Assembly: GCA_947489425.1 (NCBI GenBank)
Contig: CANLDL010000001.1
Coordinates: 682,001 to 746,000 of the forward strand
DNA from: an uncultured Pseudomonadales bacterium
GTDB taxonomy: Bacteria > Pseudomonadota > Gammaproteobacteria > Pseudomonadales > Cellvibrionaceae
Direction of reading: 5' to 3'
Length of the DNA: 64,000 nt
Below, piece by piece: positions 25,555 to 34,141 of this stretch (position 1 is the first letter of the stretch; every line of letters begins with the position of its first letter). Below the pieces are notes generated by a model. It did no database searches, was not told where the DNA came from, and was given only the letters and a program-made list of their open reading frames with translations. The translations under genes and the position numbers were made by a program.

Positions 25555-26493
25555 CTAAAAACAACCCATCTCAGGAAAGTAATCTACAACCATTAGACTA
25601 GCTTTATATGCACAGACTTTTTTAAAAGCCTGTTCACTATCAATTAAAAAAGTTCCATATTTAATATTTTTCTTATGTAATTTTTTAACAGCCGACTTTG
25701 TCATCACCACCGTTGGACTCATCACTATATCGGCATTCGAGGATTTAGCTAATTTCGCAAGTGTCGCTGGAGAAACCAATGCTTCTACCTTTTTTAAAGC
25801 TCCCACCAAGCTCCAGTTTTCTCCCGCATAAAATGCGGGGTACGAAATTACTGATTGATAGTTATCTTGGCCTATAAATTCATCGAATACTCTAATGGCT
25901 TGGGCTGTGGGGACTTCGATAAAGATGTCATTCGACACCCCACTAGTAATTAGGGCATCAGAGACGGCTTTAGCGTAACTAAATTCCGCCTTGGTAAATT
26001 CATCCTGAATTTTCACATCTAGATATAACTTAAGACCAGGTTTACTTTTTAATTTATTTAAAGCATAAGGTAATGAAATTAAGCGTTCATATTTTTTATC
26101 CGCCTGGTTAGCCACTCGAGTTAGTAATGCTGGATAATAACATTCGTAATTTACTTTCAAGTCATTCCATAAAATATCTTTAATCAAAACGTATTCCATC
26201 ACTGATGAATCAGTACGCCGACAATGTTGAGAATCTAGCCAAGGATCATGTACCAGTATCGGCATATGATCTTTTGTTAATACTACATCTACTTCAATGC
26301 CATGAACATTATCATGGAGAAGAGCAGCTTCCAATGCTCGTTTGGAGTTATATGGTAAGCCATTAATACTTGCCCCATGTAACAAGAGTATGGCTGTCGT
26401 ATTATCTAATGAAGGAGGGAGTAAAGCACAGCCTATACTGGACATTACGAAAAAAAATAGAGTGGTAATTTTTAAAGAAATCCTATCTTTCAT
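25555..26493 (-). CDS. Glycerophosphodiester phosphodiesterase-like lipoprotein
   Basis: This 312-residue GDPD-family protein has a lipoprotein-like signal (FFFVMSSIGC, acylated Cys near residue 22) and the family core HGIEVDVVLTKDHMPILVHD, with metal-binding Glu, Asp and His. The first motif reads LLHGASINGLPYNS instead of the usual HRG...PENT, so the catalytic Arg is replaced by Gly. It should be anchored to a membrane in the envelope. Hydrolysis of glycerophosphodiesters is the family role, but activity is uncertain here. I chose the ATG at 26493; a TTG nine codons upstream is possible. Confidence 0.8.
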   Translation of the reverse strand: MKDRISLKITTLFFFVMSSIGCALLPPSLDNTTAILLLHGASINGLPYNSKRALEAALLHDNVHGIEVDVVLTKDHMPILVHDPWLDSQHCRRTDSSVMEYVLIKDILWNDLKVNYECYYPALLTRVANQADKKYERLISLPYALNKLKSKPGLKLYLDVKIQDEFTKAEFSYAKAVSDALITSGVSNDIFIEVPTAQAIRVFDEFIGQDNYQSVISYPAFYAGENWSLVGALKKVEALVSPATLAKLAKSSNADIVMSPTVVMTKSAVKKLHKKNIKYGTFLIDSEQAFKKVCAYKASLMVVDYFPEMGCF

Positions 26494-26574
26494 TCGTATT
26501 AGGCTCACTATATTTAGCAAAAGGGTCTAAACCAATTGGGGGAAGCTTGAGTTAACTCAGTTATATCTTGGGCT

Positions 26575-26871
26575 TTACTTACTGTAATATCCACCTTCTC
26601 TCATACACGAGTTATACTCGAGAAGGGCCGTGAGATATTCTAGATTTTGCTGACTTGGCACATCTTTTTTACGCCCATTATCTCTAGCTTGTTTCACAGC
26701 AGTCCGAAACCAGTTTGATTTGTGTTTAGATACTTCGCTATAACCGCACGTCTCTTGACGTTCATTGAGCTTATTATGACTAAGTCTCTTACCATCTGGA
26801 GAATACCACTTTGGCGCACTGGCGCAACTAACTAAAAGCATTAGCGACATCAAATATACAACCCAATTCAC
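26575..26871 (-). CDS. Small lipoprotein, 98 residues
   Basis: This short protein has a lipoprotein signal peptide (MNWVVYLMSLMLLVSC, lipobox LVSC). The basic mature region contains two further Cys (ETCGYSE and NSCMREGGY) that could pair. The family is not recognised. It follows the 380-residue lipoprotein gene on the same strand after about 110 bp, with a hairpin between them. Confidence 0.68.
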   Translation of the reverse strand: MNWVVYLMSLMLLVSCASAPKWYSPDGKRLSHNKLNERQETCGYSEVSKHKSNWFRTAVKQARDNGRKKDVPSQQNLEYLTALLEYNSCMREGGYYSK

Positions 26872-26939
26872 TTACAAATTCCCACATTAGTTTTTGATTG
26901 ATATAACAGGTCTTTTTTCTTCCCACATGATTTATAACA

Positions 26940-26968
26940 CCCACAACAAAACAAAAGGTAGTCCTACC
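26940..26968 (-). terminator. Likely terminator of the 380-residue lipoprotein gene
   Basis: Read leftward, AACAAGGGTAG-GA-CTACCTTTTGTT forms an imperfect hairpin running into TTTTGTTG. It begins about 20 bases after the stop codon at 26986. Confidence 0.55.
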
Positions 26969-26985
26969 CTTGTTAATTTTTAGCG

Positions 26986-28128
26986 CTACTTACAATGCAT
27001 AGAAAATGGCTTTTTATTAACCAACTCTCCAGATGTGTAATCTACTTTTTGGGTGTCGAGTATTTCTTCTTCAAATATCCAGCCTTTGTCATTATTGCCA
27101 AGCAAGTAGTTAACATTATGGCACTCGACATTACCATTCTCTTTCAAGCCGTACACAACTCTACAACTCGCTTTATGTGCCGTTTTTGTTAAATAACAAC
27201 TCACACTAGTCGATCGAGTATTACCAATTAAAGCCTTATCGTTTAAATAACTCTCGAATTTACGAGCAGCAACTGTAGTTGCTTTTAAGCCTTCTACTGT
27301 GCGTAAATTTCCTTCTATATCAACTACAACTGGATGAGCCTGATGTATTTGCTTAGCGGTAAGCTGATTGACTACTTTCCAACCATTCTTATTCTTAGCT
27401 AGCTGAATTTTTATCACCGACGGTTTACCTGCATCCACTTCATAACCAACAAAACCACTTTTTGGATAATCATCACTATAACTTGTATATGTAACCCCAA
27501 ATACCTCTCCAAGTTTGACTTCACTATCTTTACTTTTTATATACTCTTCGGCCAAATATTTTAGAGTATCAAAACTATCTGACTTAACATCTACTGCTCC
27601 ATCCACAACTTTGATATCTTTATGTGTAGCGAAAAACTTACCCTCGATATTTGTATTATTTTTTAATGCAAGTAACTTTATTGAGAACGGCACTCCTAAA
27701 CTCTCCTTTTGGCCAAAAATGAGGAGTAACTCGTAGTCATCAGTCATTGTTATTCCATTAGGAAGATTTTCCCCTTGCTTCTTTATATTTAATCTAATAT
27801 GCGGTTTAAATGAATTGCTCGATTCAGAGGAGCTAAATGTTTTTCCTGCCATTTCTCCATTGTCAAAAGTAATAATATCGACAGACACATCAGCAAAAAA
27901 ATCTTTACCTTGCCTCAAGGTCAAAGTCCCATTACCAATAATCGCTTTTTCAATTTCGAATGTAGTATTACGTACCTTACCCGATATCACTTTATCTTCT
28001 ATCTGTTCAATACTATTCCCTTTTTCAGTTGCCAAAGGGCTATCGGATGTATTCTCAGAGGCGCCATCACTGCAGCCAACTAAAATTAATATTATGAATG
28101 AAGTTAAAAAAATTCTAACAAAGTCCAA
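26986..28128 (-). CDS. Hypothetical lipoprotein, 380 residues, TTG start
   Basis: The family is not recognised. I choose the TTG at 28128 because AAGGAGG lies six bases upstream and the product then has a proper lipoprotein signal (LDFVRIFLTSFIILILVGCS). In-frame ATG codons further upstream would put a long hydrophilic leader before it. The mature part has a low-complexity linker (SENTSDSPLATEKGNS), then a mostly beta region and a C-terminal domain with four Cys (VSCYLTKTAHKASC, NVECHNV, SMHCK). It is probably an outer-membrane or periplasmic lipoprotein. Confidence 0.68.
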   Translation of the reverse strand: MDFVRIFLTSFIILILVGCSDGASENTSDSPLATEKGNSIEQIEDKVISGKVRNTTFEIEKAIIGNGTLTLRQGKDFFADVSVDIITFDNGEMAGKTFSSSESSNSFKPHIRLNIKKQGENLPNGITMTDDYELLLIFGQKESLGVPFSIKLLALKNNTNIEGKFFATHKDIKVVDGAVDVKSDSFDTLKYLAEEYIKSKDSEVKLGEVFGVTYTSYSDDYPKSGFVGYEVDAGKPSVIKIQLAKNKNGWKVVNQLTAKQIHQAHPVVVDIEGNLRTVEGLKATTVAARKFESYLNDKALIGNTRSTSVSCYLTKTAHKASCRVVYGLKENGNVECHNVNYLLGNNDKGWIFEEEILDTQKVDYTSGELVNKKPFSMHCK

Positions 28129-28230
28129 TTTAAACCTCCTTAAACGTGATTTTAAGAGTAACATTTCAATAACAAACAACCGAAGTAACACCTAGCTAGT
28201 CCAGCAACAGGAGTAAAGCTAACTAATTTA

Positions 28231-28893
28231 TTATGTATTTTTTGCCTGATACAGCACACTGCCACTACTACTAATTCTTGTTCTAATACGACCTTTTCCA
28301 ACCAACTCGTTAGCAAGAGAACGTAATCGAGAAATCTCAAGCTCTTTAAACCTTTTAAACTCTGGTCTCTTATCAGCACCCCAATTTTTTATTCGTGTAG
28401 CTGTAAAGCCCCAGGATGACCAATTTTCCAAGAATTGCACCAGTAATTCTTCATCTTTACTAGATTGCGCCCTTTCATTCTTTGATTGGGCAATTGTTGA
28501 TATAACTTCTGGTGGAGCTTCTTTGAGCTTCTCGAGAATAGCTTCGTAATTTTGTATTTGCTTTTCTAGCCTTTCTATTTCTTATGTATATTCTTGTGAC
28601 TGCTCTTCTATTGCTCTTTCTATCTCAAGGTCACCTATCCGAATTTTTGACCAAGGTAAATTGAATAATGCAATCAACAGAATTCCAAATCCAAATAGAA
28701 GAGCTGCTTCGATATCCTCAGGTTTTGGGTATAACTCTTTATTTATAACATGGAGCGCAACAATCATGAGTACTGAGAAAATTAACAGCAAACCCAGACC
28801 TGTGCTCGCCCATCGAAGCCAAAACTCAACATCTTGGCGCTCTTGGACATTTGATGGATCTTGAGAATTATTCATCTTAATCGCTCCTACCAC
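28231..28893 (-). pseudogene. Membrane/coiled-coil gene interrupted by one in-frame stop
   Basis: Reading from the ATG at 28893, 103 codons encode two membrane helices (STGLGLLLIFSVLMIVALHV and AALLFGFGILLIALFNLPW) and IGDLEIERAIEEQSQEYT, then TAA at 28582-28584. The same frame continues open for 116 more codons to 28231. That part gives IERLEKQIQNYEAILEKLKE and a basic C-terminal domain (WSSWGFTATRIKNWG, RFKELEISRLRSLANELVG). The coiled coil runs across the stop, and CAA would restore Gln, so this was probably one 220-residue gene. A truncated 103-residue protein may still be made. Confidence 0.68.
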
Positions 28894-29043
28894 TTACTTT
28901 CATAACATTAAAAGGCTCTAGCCTTCTTCCTTTAGATTTAAGCTCTCCATAAATTAAACAGTAACCATGGACGAGGTTCAAATTAAATGATGTGAGAACC
29001 ATCATACTATTTACAATTACCGTAGCTTCATCGCTATCTATAT

Positions 29044-30585
29044 TTAACTACAGTCCAACTTTACCCGATCGATTTCGGTGTTACCAATAAACTTAGCTGC
29101 TACTACTTCTGCACACTCATCAGCACTAATCACATCATGTGATAACTTGTATGTGATTATACGACTTTTAGTAAATGACTTTTGTTGTTCAATCACATCA
29201 CTTAACGGTGTAATCGTATCAAGCTCTCCATGGAGAAATAAAGAAGGTATGTCCGTTTTTGTTGCTATTGAAACGATTGGATCACCGGCCTCAATTAGCA
29301 TCTCATTACAATAATCAGGAAGATCTATTGAAAGTAATGCAGTATCACGTATATATCCTTTGGGTAACTTATTTGCCTGCATTCTGATTGATTCAAAATT
29401 AGTATATGGCTTATCGTCGTAGCAGTAATGGCTACTTGTACTAACATCTCCATAAGTAGTATCTAATAAATAAGCGATATGGTCCTTAAGGTATGGTGTG
29501 ATTGTATTAACACGTCCCGTCTCTAGTTCAACTATAATACTGGGAAGATCAACAAATATTTTTTCGCCATATACCCCATTCAACAATGCTGATATAAAAC
29601 GTTCTCCATTTAGAAGAACATCCATTTTATTATTTTTATAGGGGTGGTCTAATTCTAACTGAATGGGATTTAGATTAAGCGCTTTATGTAGATTCCATAT
29701 CCTAGGTTTTATATTTTGAATTGGTGTTGAACAATTTGGTGTTAAGCTACAATAGTTGTAAAGTGCTAAATAGCTTGCCATCACTTTATTTAAATAATTA
29801 TCATGCGGCTTTAAATTTGGAAAGGTTGCACTGTCCAAAACCATGGATTCAACAGACTCAGGATATTGAGTAGCAATTATCTGTGCGTAAGTTGCAGCAT
29901 ATGAAACGCCGATCAACACCCACTCATCTATGTTGCCTGCGATGCGCATCATTTCAATGTCATTGGCTATCGACAAGCTATTATATGCCGATAGATTTAT
30001 CCCTTGGCGTTTAAATCTATCAATACAGTCAAAATAATCTTTGTCTGCCTCCGCTCGCTGTCGTGTAAACGAAAGGTTCTGCTTTAATCTCTTTGTTTCG
30101 TTTTCAACAAAAGTGTCACATGTGAGTAGTGGCTTTGAAAGCCCAGTTCCTCTTGGATCTATTACAAATAAGTCTCTCCCTTGATGAGTAGATAGCTCAT
30201 CATGATATTCCCAGATTGTTTTAACTCTCTCAATCGAATCAAGATTTATTGGAGCACCTGGGCCTCCAGCTCCGAGATGAAGGACAGGTGCTTTGGTGGA
30301 AAACATGGCATTACTGCGAAAAACCACAACAGGAAATCTAATAGCCGTATCAGTTTGCTTAGTATGATCTTCCGGTACATGCATGTAGTAGCACTCTGTA
30401 CGAGGTGATACAGATGTTTCACCAAACCAGCATTCAACAGGTTCAAAACCGTATGGCTGTGTATCGCTAATCTTTTGAAATGGCTTCCTATATATAAGGT
30501 CGAGTGACTTTGTGCTTAAGAATATAGTCAGTGCAATAAGCAGCGCTATTGTTAGCGGATGTATTTTAACAGATCTAATAATCAT
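29044..30585 (-). CDS. Secreted/anchored alpha/beta hydrolase (S33 peptidase-like)
   Basis: This 513-residue protein has an N-terminal signal-anchor (HPLTIALLIALTIFLSTKSL), the oxyanion loop LGAGGPGAP, FVIDPRGTGLSKPLLTC and a nucleophile elbow LIGVSYAATYA with Ser228. The late LFLHGELDTITPL and KLSHDVISADEC carry the catalytic Asp and His. The pattern fits tripeptidyl/prolyl aminopeptidases (S33) with a TAP-like C-terminus. The elbow has Ala where Gly is usual (G-x-S-x-A). It faces the periplasm or is outer-membrane bound, presumably hydrolysing peptides or esters. Confidence 0.83.
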   Translation of the reverse strand: MIIRSVKIHPLTIALLIALTIFLSTKSLDLIYRKPFQKISDTQPYGFEPVECWFGETSVSPRTECYYMHVPEDHTKQTDTAIRFPVVVFRSNAMFSTKAPVLHLGAGGPGAPINLDSIERVKTIWEYHDELSTHQGRDLFVIDPRGTGLSKPLLTCDTFVENETKRLKQNLSFTRQRAEADKDYFDCIDRFKRQGINLSAYNSLSIANDIEMMRIAGNIDEWVLIGVSYAATYAQIIATQYPESVESMVLDSATFPNLKPHDNYLNKVMASYLALYNYCSLTPNCSTPIQNIKPRIWNLHKALNLNPIQLELDHPYKNNKMDVLLNGERFISALLNGVYGEKIFVDLPSIIVELETGRVNTITPYLKDHIAYLLDTTYGDVSTSSHYCYDDKPYTNFESIRMQANKLPKGYIRDTALLSIDLPDYCNEMLIEAGDPIVSIATKTDIPSLFLHGELDTITPLSDVIEQQKSFTKSRIITYKLSHDVISADECAEVVAAKFIGNTEIDRVKLDCS

Positions 30586-30622
30586 AGGGCTTTATAAGTA
30601 GCTTTCCTTACTGTATCTATAT

Positions 30623-30695
30623 ACTTAACGCTTCAATTTCCGGAGTGTCAGCGAACTCAGCAGCGAAGGCTGCGAACAATATTGGCTTGTTATAT
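30623..30695 (-). other. attC-like integron recombination site
   Basis: Read leftward, this 73-bp element starts ATATAACAAGC and ends GAAGCGTTAAGT. These fit an R'' box (RYYYAAC, with one or two deviations) and an R' box (GTTRRRY, perfect). CAAT near the left end pairs with ATTG near the right end as L boxes, with unpaired AAGC spacers, and a central GCAGC-CTTC-GCTGC hairpin. The stop codon of the 160-residue gene lies inside the R'' box, as in integron cassettes. No integrase gene is in the window. Confidence 0.45.
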
Positions 30696-31172
30696 TTGCG
30701 ATAAGTGATTTTTTAATGCCTCATTTGTTCTTAACGTATCATTTTTTATGCATTTAAATATATCATAGAAGCATTCCAACCATTCGAACACGCTTTTTGG
30801 TTTAATGAATACGGAATATTTGACCAAGGTGGTACTGTTCTCTGTAGGTTCGAAATTAATCTTAATAGCTGAATAAACATACGGCCAAAGAGAGCCTTTT
30901 CGTAAGTCATTGCCTTCTTTGTCTAGGACCTTTTCCTCTACGATTCTAACCTCTTTAAGATATATGTACTCCGAGAATAAATATGTCATAAACATCTTGC
31001 CCCCACGAATTGTTTCAATCTCAGAGCGTATTGGTAGACCATTTTCGACTATTAGATTGTTCTTCACTCTAAGGTCCATGGGAACCCAGTCATAACTGTC
31101 TTTCAAAAAAACAATATATTCGAAAACTGTTTCTACATCATGGTCAAATGTATCAGTAAAGCTTCTAATCAT
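30690..31172 (-). CDS. Hypothetical SRPBCC-like protein, candidate gene cassette
   Basis: This 160-residue soluble protein begins MIRSFTDTFDHDVETVFEYI, resembling the start of START/SRPBCC-fold proteins (a strand, then a helix lining the ligand pocket). The rest alternates beta strands and ends in a long helix (SVFEWLECFYDIFKCIKN). That fold is my inference; sequence signatures are weak. Its stop codon is embedded in an attC-like element, making it a candidate integron cassette gene. Confidence 0.6.
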   Translation of the reverse strand: MIRSFTDTFDHDVETVFEYIVFLKDSYDWVPMDLRVKNNLIVENGLPIRSEIETIRGGKMFMTYLFSEYIYLKEVRIVEEKVLDKEGNDLRKGSLWPYVYSAIKINFEPTENSTTLVKYSVFIKPKSVFEWLECFYDIFKCIKNDTLRTNEALKNHLSQI

Positions 31173-31390
31173 TTTGGAGCAAACATCCTGTAGCAGCGGC
31201 CTTAGTAGAGGTGATTACTTTTGTACAAACCTAGTGAACAGCACAAAAATCAACTCGTATCTCTTTGCCTAATTTTTTAAAAAAGAGAAGCACCTTCGTC
31301 ATAGATCTCATCTATCAAGTCAAAAACTAACTTTTTTACTATGAGATAGCTAAAGATAGGCATGATTACCAACATAAGAGCAAGACCATT

Positions 31391-31711
31391 TTAAGGAGAA
31401 ACTTTAACATAATAAAAATACCCAATATCAGGAACAATTAATGCAATTCGGCTTGAACTTATTACTTTAAAAGTCCAACTACTATCCACTGAATTGGTAG
31501 GTAAAACGTCCCAAACCTCACCTTTATTGATATGCTTTATCGAAGTTATTACTCCATCACAAACTTGGATATTTTCAGTAAGAACGAGTCTTTCACAAAA
31601 CTTAAATTCTGAATCCTTTTTTACAAGGTCCCACTTACCTATTATTGGGCTAGCTTTTCCACAACTCAAAAGAGAGCCAAAAAGTAGTAGATAAAAAGAC
31701 AGTTTTAGCAT
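31391..31711 (-). CDS. Small lipoprotein, 106 residues
   Basis: The family is not recognised. The start at 31711 gives a clean lipoprotein signal (MLKLSFYLLLFGSLLSCGK, lipobox LLSC) and has AGGATAG just upstream; starting 26 codons earlier would bury this signal. The mature part has GKWDLVKKDSEFKFCERL, reminiscent of lipocalin-like or META-type small domains, and two Cys. It follows the 115-residue exported protein gene by 61 bp on the same strand. Confidence 0.67.
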   Translation of the reverse strand: MLKLSFYLLLFGSLLSCGKASPIIGKWDLVKKDSEFKFCERLVLTENIQVCDGVITSIKHINKGEVWDVLPTNSVDSSWTFKVISSSRIALIVPDIGYFYYVKVSP

Positions 31712-31772
31712 TCTATCCTGACAGTTAACATCACATCCAAGCACAGTGAAAGTGTTTTGCCTTGCTATATAC

Positions 31773-32120
31773 TTAGCAAGCAAGGCCAAAACCTATTTCT
31801 TGATTTTTGACATCAATTGAAAAGTGACACGTATAACCCCTACCACTTTCAAAATGAAGACATTGCATTTTACCGATTGTTTTTGATTTTGCTTCAGTAC
31901 AATGATCTATCTTTACATCAACATTCATTAACTCATATAGCTCTTTAGCGCTTTGCCCTACTAATACAATTCTGTAATGAGTATCTTTTTCATCCGGCGA
32001 TGGGTCGATATAATATTCAGGACTAACAAAAAATGAACCTTCTAAAGATTGTGATTCTGTTGCAAAGACATGTGTGCTAAAAAGTATACATATCATTGAT
32101 GCAAATGACTTTAAAAACAT
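31773..32120 (-). CDS. Exported hypothetical protein, 115 residues
   Basis: This protein has a signal peptide (MFLKSFASMICILFSTHVFA, mature from TESQSLE) and a small mature domain with four Cys (DHCTEAK, KMQCLHF, GYTCHFS, GLAC), which would suit two disulfides in the periplasm. AGGGGG lies in the leader before the start codon. The family is not recognised. The neighbours on both sides are similar small envelope proteins. Confidence 0.65.
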   Translation of the reverse strand: MFLKSFASMICILFSTHVFATESQSLEGSFFVSPEYYIDPSPDEKDTHYRIVLVGQSAKELYELMNVDVKIDHCTEAKSKTIGKMQCLHFESGRGYTCHFSIDVKNQEIGFGLAC

Positions 32121-32174
32121 GTGTATATGCCCCCTAAAACAGTGGCACTGCTTTGACTTTTTAGAATGAATTTA

Positions 32175-32453
32175 TTAACGGCTCTCAATTGTTTCATTAA
32201 ATTCCTTACAATTATTGCATTGATACTTAACTTTAATTCTCACTCCGTGGAATGTATACGATACTTTACCAAGGCCGCTATGCGGTTGACTATTAATACC
32301 TAAAGGAGTTCTGGAAACTTCTTGCATCTTACCTATACCACAGAATTTACATTTTTTATTTGTATAATGACAACGTACGAAGTAAATAATTAAAAGTAGT
32401 ATGATCCCTAACAGAAGAATTGGACTATTGATAATATTACTTAAAATTTCCAT
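32175..32453 (-). CDS. Membrane-anchored zinc-ribbon protein, 92 residues
   Basis: One N-terminal helix (SPILLLGIILLLIIYFV) is followed by a cytoplasmic or periplasmic mini-domain with two CxxC pairs (KKCKFCGIGKM and YQCNNCKEF), which should bind one zinc ion. It has no recognised family. The arrangement resembles small zinc-ribbon membrane proteins of unknown role. It is the rightmost gene of the accessory block of small orphan genes. Confidence 0.66.
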   Translation of the reverse strand: MEILSNIINSPILLLGIILLLIIYFVRCHYTNKKCKFCGIGKMQEVSRTPLGINSQPHSGLGKVSYTFHGVRIKVKYQCNNCKEFNETIESR

Positions 32454-32785
32454 ATTATATCTCTAACATTACTAGCGCAAGAATGTGCCAAATGGTGTAT
32501 TTAATTATGTTTTTCTCTTCCATAATAGATTATGACTGCGTATAGGTCAGCAAAACTCTTCATTCTTTACTAATATTTTATATATTTTCTTGATTGCCAT
32601 CTATGCTTTCTATCAAAAGATATAACGCCGCCAATATATTTGAGGCTTAGCGAGTCCAGCCCGCACTTTTTGAGGAGGTGGGATCAAAACACAGAAGCTA
32701 ATGAACCAACTGCATCATGGGATAATATTACAGAAATGATAGTGTAATATCCTAGAGATATTACACTATGTTATTTTAGGGCATA
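32454..32785. other. 330-bp intergenic region with a palindrome
   Basis: No gene is evident. Near its right end is a perfect 13-bp stem, ATAGTGTAATATC (32739-32751) with GATATTACACTAT (32757-32769), just after the stop of the binding-protein gene; it may act as terminator or mRNA 3' stabiliser. At 32622-32640 TATAACGCCGCCAATAT resembles one end of an attC site, but no partner end is found. Confidence 0.4.
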
Positions 32786-34141
32786 CTAGGCTGTATTCTT
32801 ACAACTACCTAAGCTACCCCCTAGCTTAGAGGCTGGATAGTCGACAATTTCTCTAGGCACTTCTTCTACCACCTCCATCAGATCAAACTCAGATGTCGGG
32901 TTATCATTACCTTTTACAACGACAACATTTTTAAAGCACTGATGATCTTCTGCACGATATTCCGCAGCACCATTACCCATACCATCAAATTTAAATCCTT
33001 CTAATGCTGCAATAACACCACATGGATCAAATGTACCTGCCAACTCACAAGCATTGGCATAGAGAAGCGTTTGTACATAACAAGTATGCGCTGCTTGTGA
33101 AGGTGGAAACCCATATTCAGCCGTGAAGGATTTAACAACAGCCTTTGTGCCGGCATCTTGTAATGACCAATGCCAGTTTGTTGTACCATAAATGCCTTTT
33201 ATATACTCACCAACACCTTGAGCCATTAAACGTGAAAAAAGAGGAATTACAATTTGAAAGTCTTTGCCATTAATATTCTTATCTCTCAATCCAAACTGAG
33301 CAGCCTGAGTCACTGCGTTAACCATGTCCTTTCCGTATTGATTTAGCACAAGAGTATCAGCCCCTGATTTCATAACATCAAGAATTCCAGTGATGAAATT
33401 CGAAGAGCCCAGTGGAGTTCTAGAAGACCCAGCGACTTCCCAATCCAATTTTTTAGTTGTCTCCATAATCGATTTCTCAATCGACCAACCCCAATTATAG
33501 TCTGATGTTAAATGATAGGCTCGTCGACCATTACCTAGTTCATTTTTTAAAACAGGTCCAAGTGCAGCGGCAGACATATCCGCATTACAAAAATGACGAA
33601 AGCCGTGTTTACGCCGATCTTTACCCGTTGTATCGTTAGAGTGGCTTTGACCTGCCATAAAAACAACACCAGCCTCATCACACAATGACTGCATTGCAAT
33701 AACAACACTCGATGAGACGCCACCGCAAATCATTGTAGCACCGTCTTTTTCTATCAATCTTTGTGTAGCGGCACGAGCAGCGCTTGCATTCGTTTGAGTA
33801 TTGCCTTCGGCAAAAGTGACTTTTTTGCCTAAAATACCATTGCCTTTTAAGCTTAGTGGCTTCATTGTATTCATTAAGCCACCATCACCTTCACCATTGA
33901 GGTGCTTAACCGCTAATTTAAGCGCGCGCAGCTCATCGTTGCCTTCATGAGCAAATGAACCTGACAAAGGCACATTAAAACCCAAAGTGACCGAACTACC
34001 CTTTGGCGCATTCACATAGGCATTGGCCTTGCTCACAAACATTGCCGGAGCAGCAGCAATAGTGGCTACTGTAGCTGATGACTTTAAGAATCCTCGACGA
34101 GAAAGTTCCGTATACTTTTTATTTTCATTCATCAAATACAC
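32786..34141 (-). CDS. Tat-exported ABC-type substrate-binding protein (Peripla_BP_6)
   Basis: This 451-residue periplasmic receptor has a twin-arginine signal (LSRRGFLKSSATVATIAAA, then AMFVSKANA) and a Leu/Ile/Val-binding (type I) fold: LGFNVPLSGSFAHEGNDELR, TQRLIEKDGATMICGGVSSS and RRAYHLTSDYNWGWSIE. Such proteins feed branched-chain amino acid, amide or urea ABC importers. No permease or ATPase gene is adjacent, so it is an orphan. Use of Tat rather than Sec suggests folding before export. The start may be the second ATG (MNENKK). Confidence 0.86.
   Translation of the reverse strand: MYLMNENKKYTELSRRGFLKSSATVATIAAAPAMFVSKANAYVNAPKGSSVTLGFNVPLSGSFAHEGNDELRALKLAVKHLNGEGDGGLMNTMKPLSLKGNGILGKKVTFAEGNTQTNASAARAATQRLIEKDGATMICGGVSSSVVIAMQSLCDEAGVVFMAGQSHSNDTTGKDRRKHGFRHFCNADMSAAALGPVLKNELGNGRRAYHLTSDYNWGWSIEKSIMETTKKLDWEVAGSSRTPLGSSNFITGILDVMKSGADTLVLNQYGKDMVNAVTQAAQFGLRDKNINGKDFQIVIPLFSRLMAQGVGEYIKGIYGTTNWHWSLQDAGTKAVVKSFTAEYGFPPSQAAHTCYVQTLLYANACELAGTFDPCGVIAALEGFKFDGMGNGAAEYRAEDHQCFKNVVVVKGNDNPTSEFDLMEVVEEVPREIVDYPASKLGGSLGSCKNTA

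Noticed and set aside
26940-26968. Possible attC site (TTAACAAGGG ... GTGTTATA)
   Set aside because: It is too short (about 40 bp) and is better explained as the hairpin terminator of the lipoprotein gene.
28152-28379. Separate 75-residue gene on the minus strand
   Set aside because: It overlaps, in another frame, the better supported coiled-coil frame of the interrupted gene and has no ribosome-binding site.
32622-32680. Second attC site starting TATAACGCCGCC
   Set aside because: One end resembles an attC box, but no matching GTTRRRY partner or stem was found within 140 bp.
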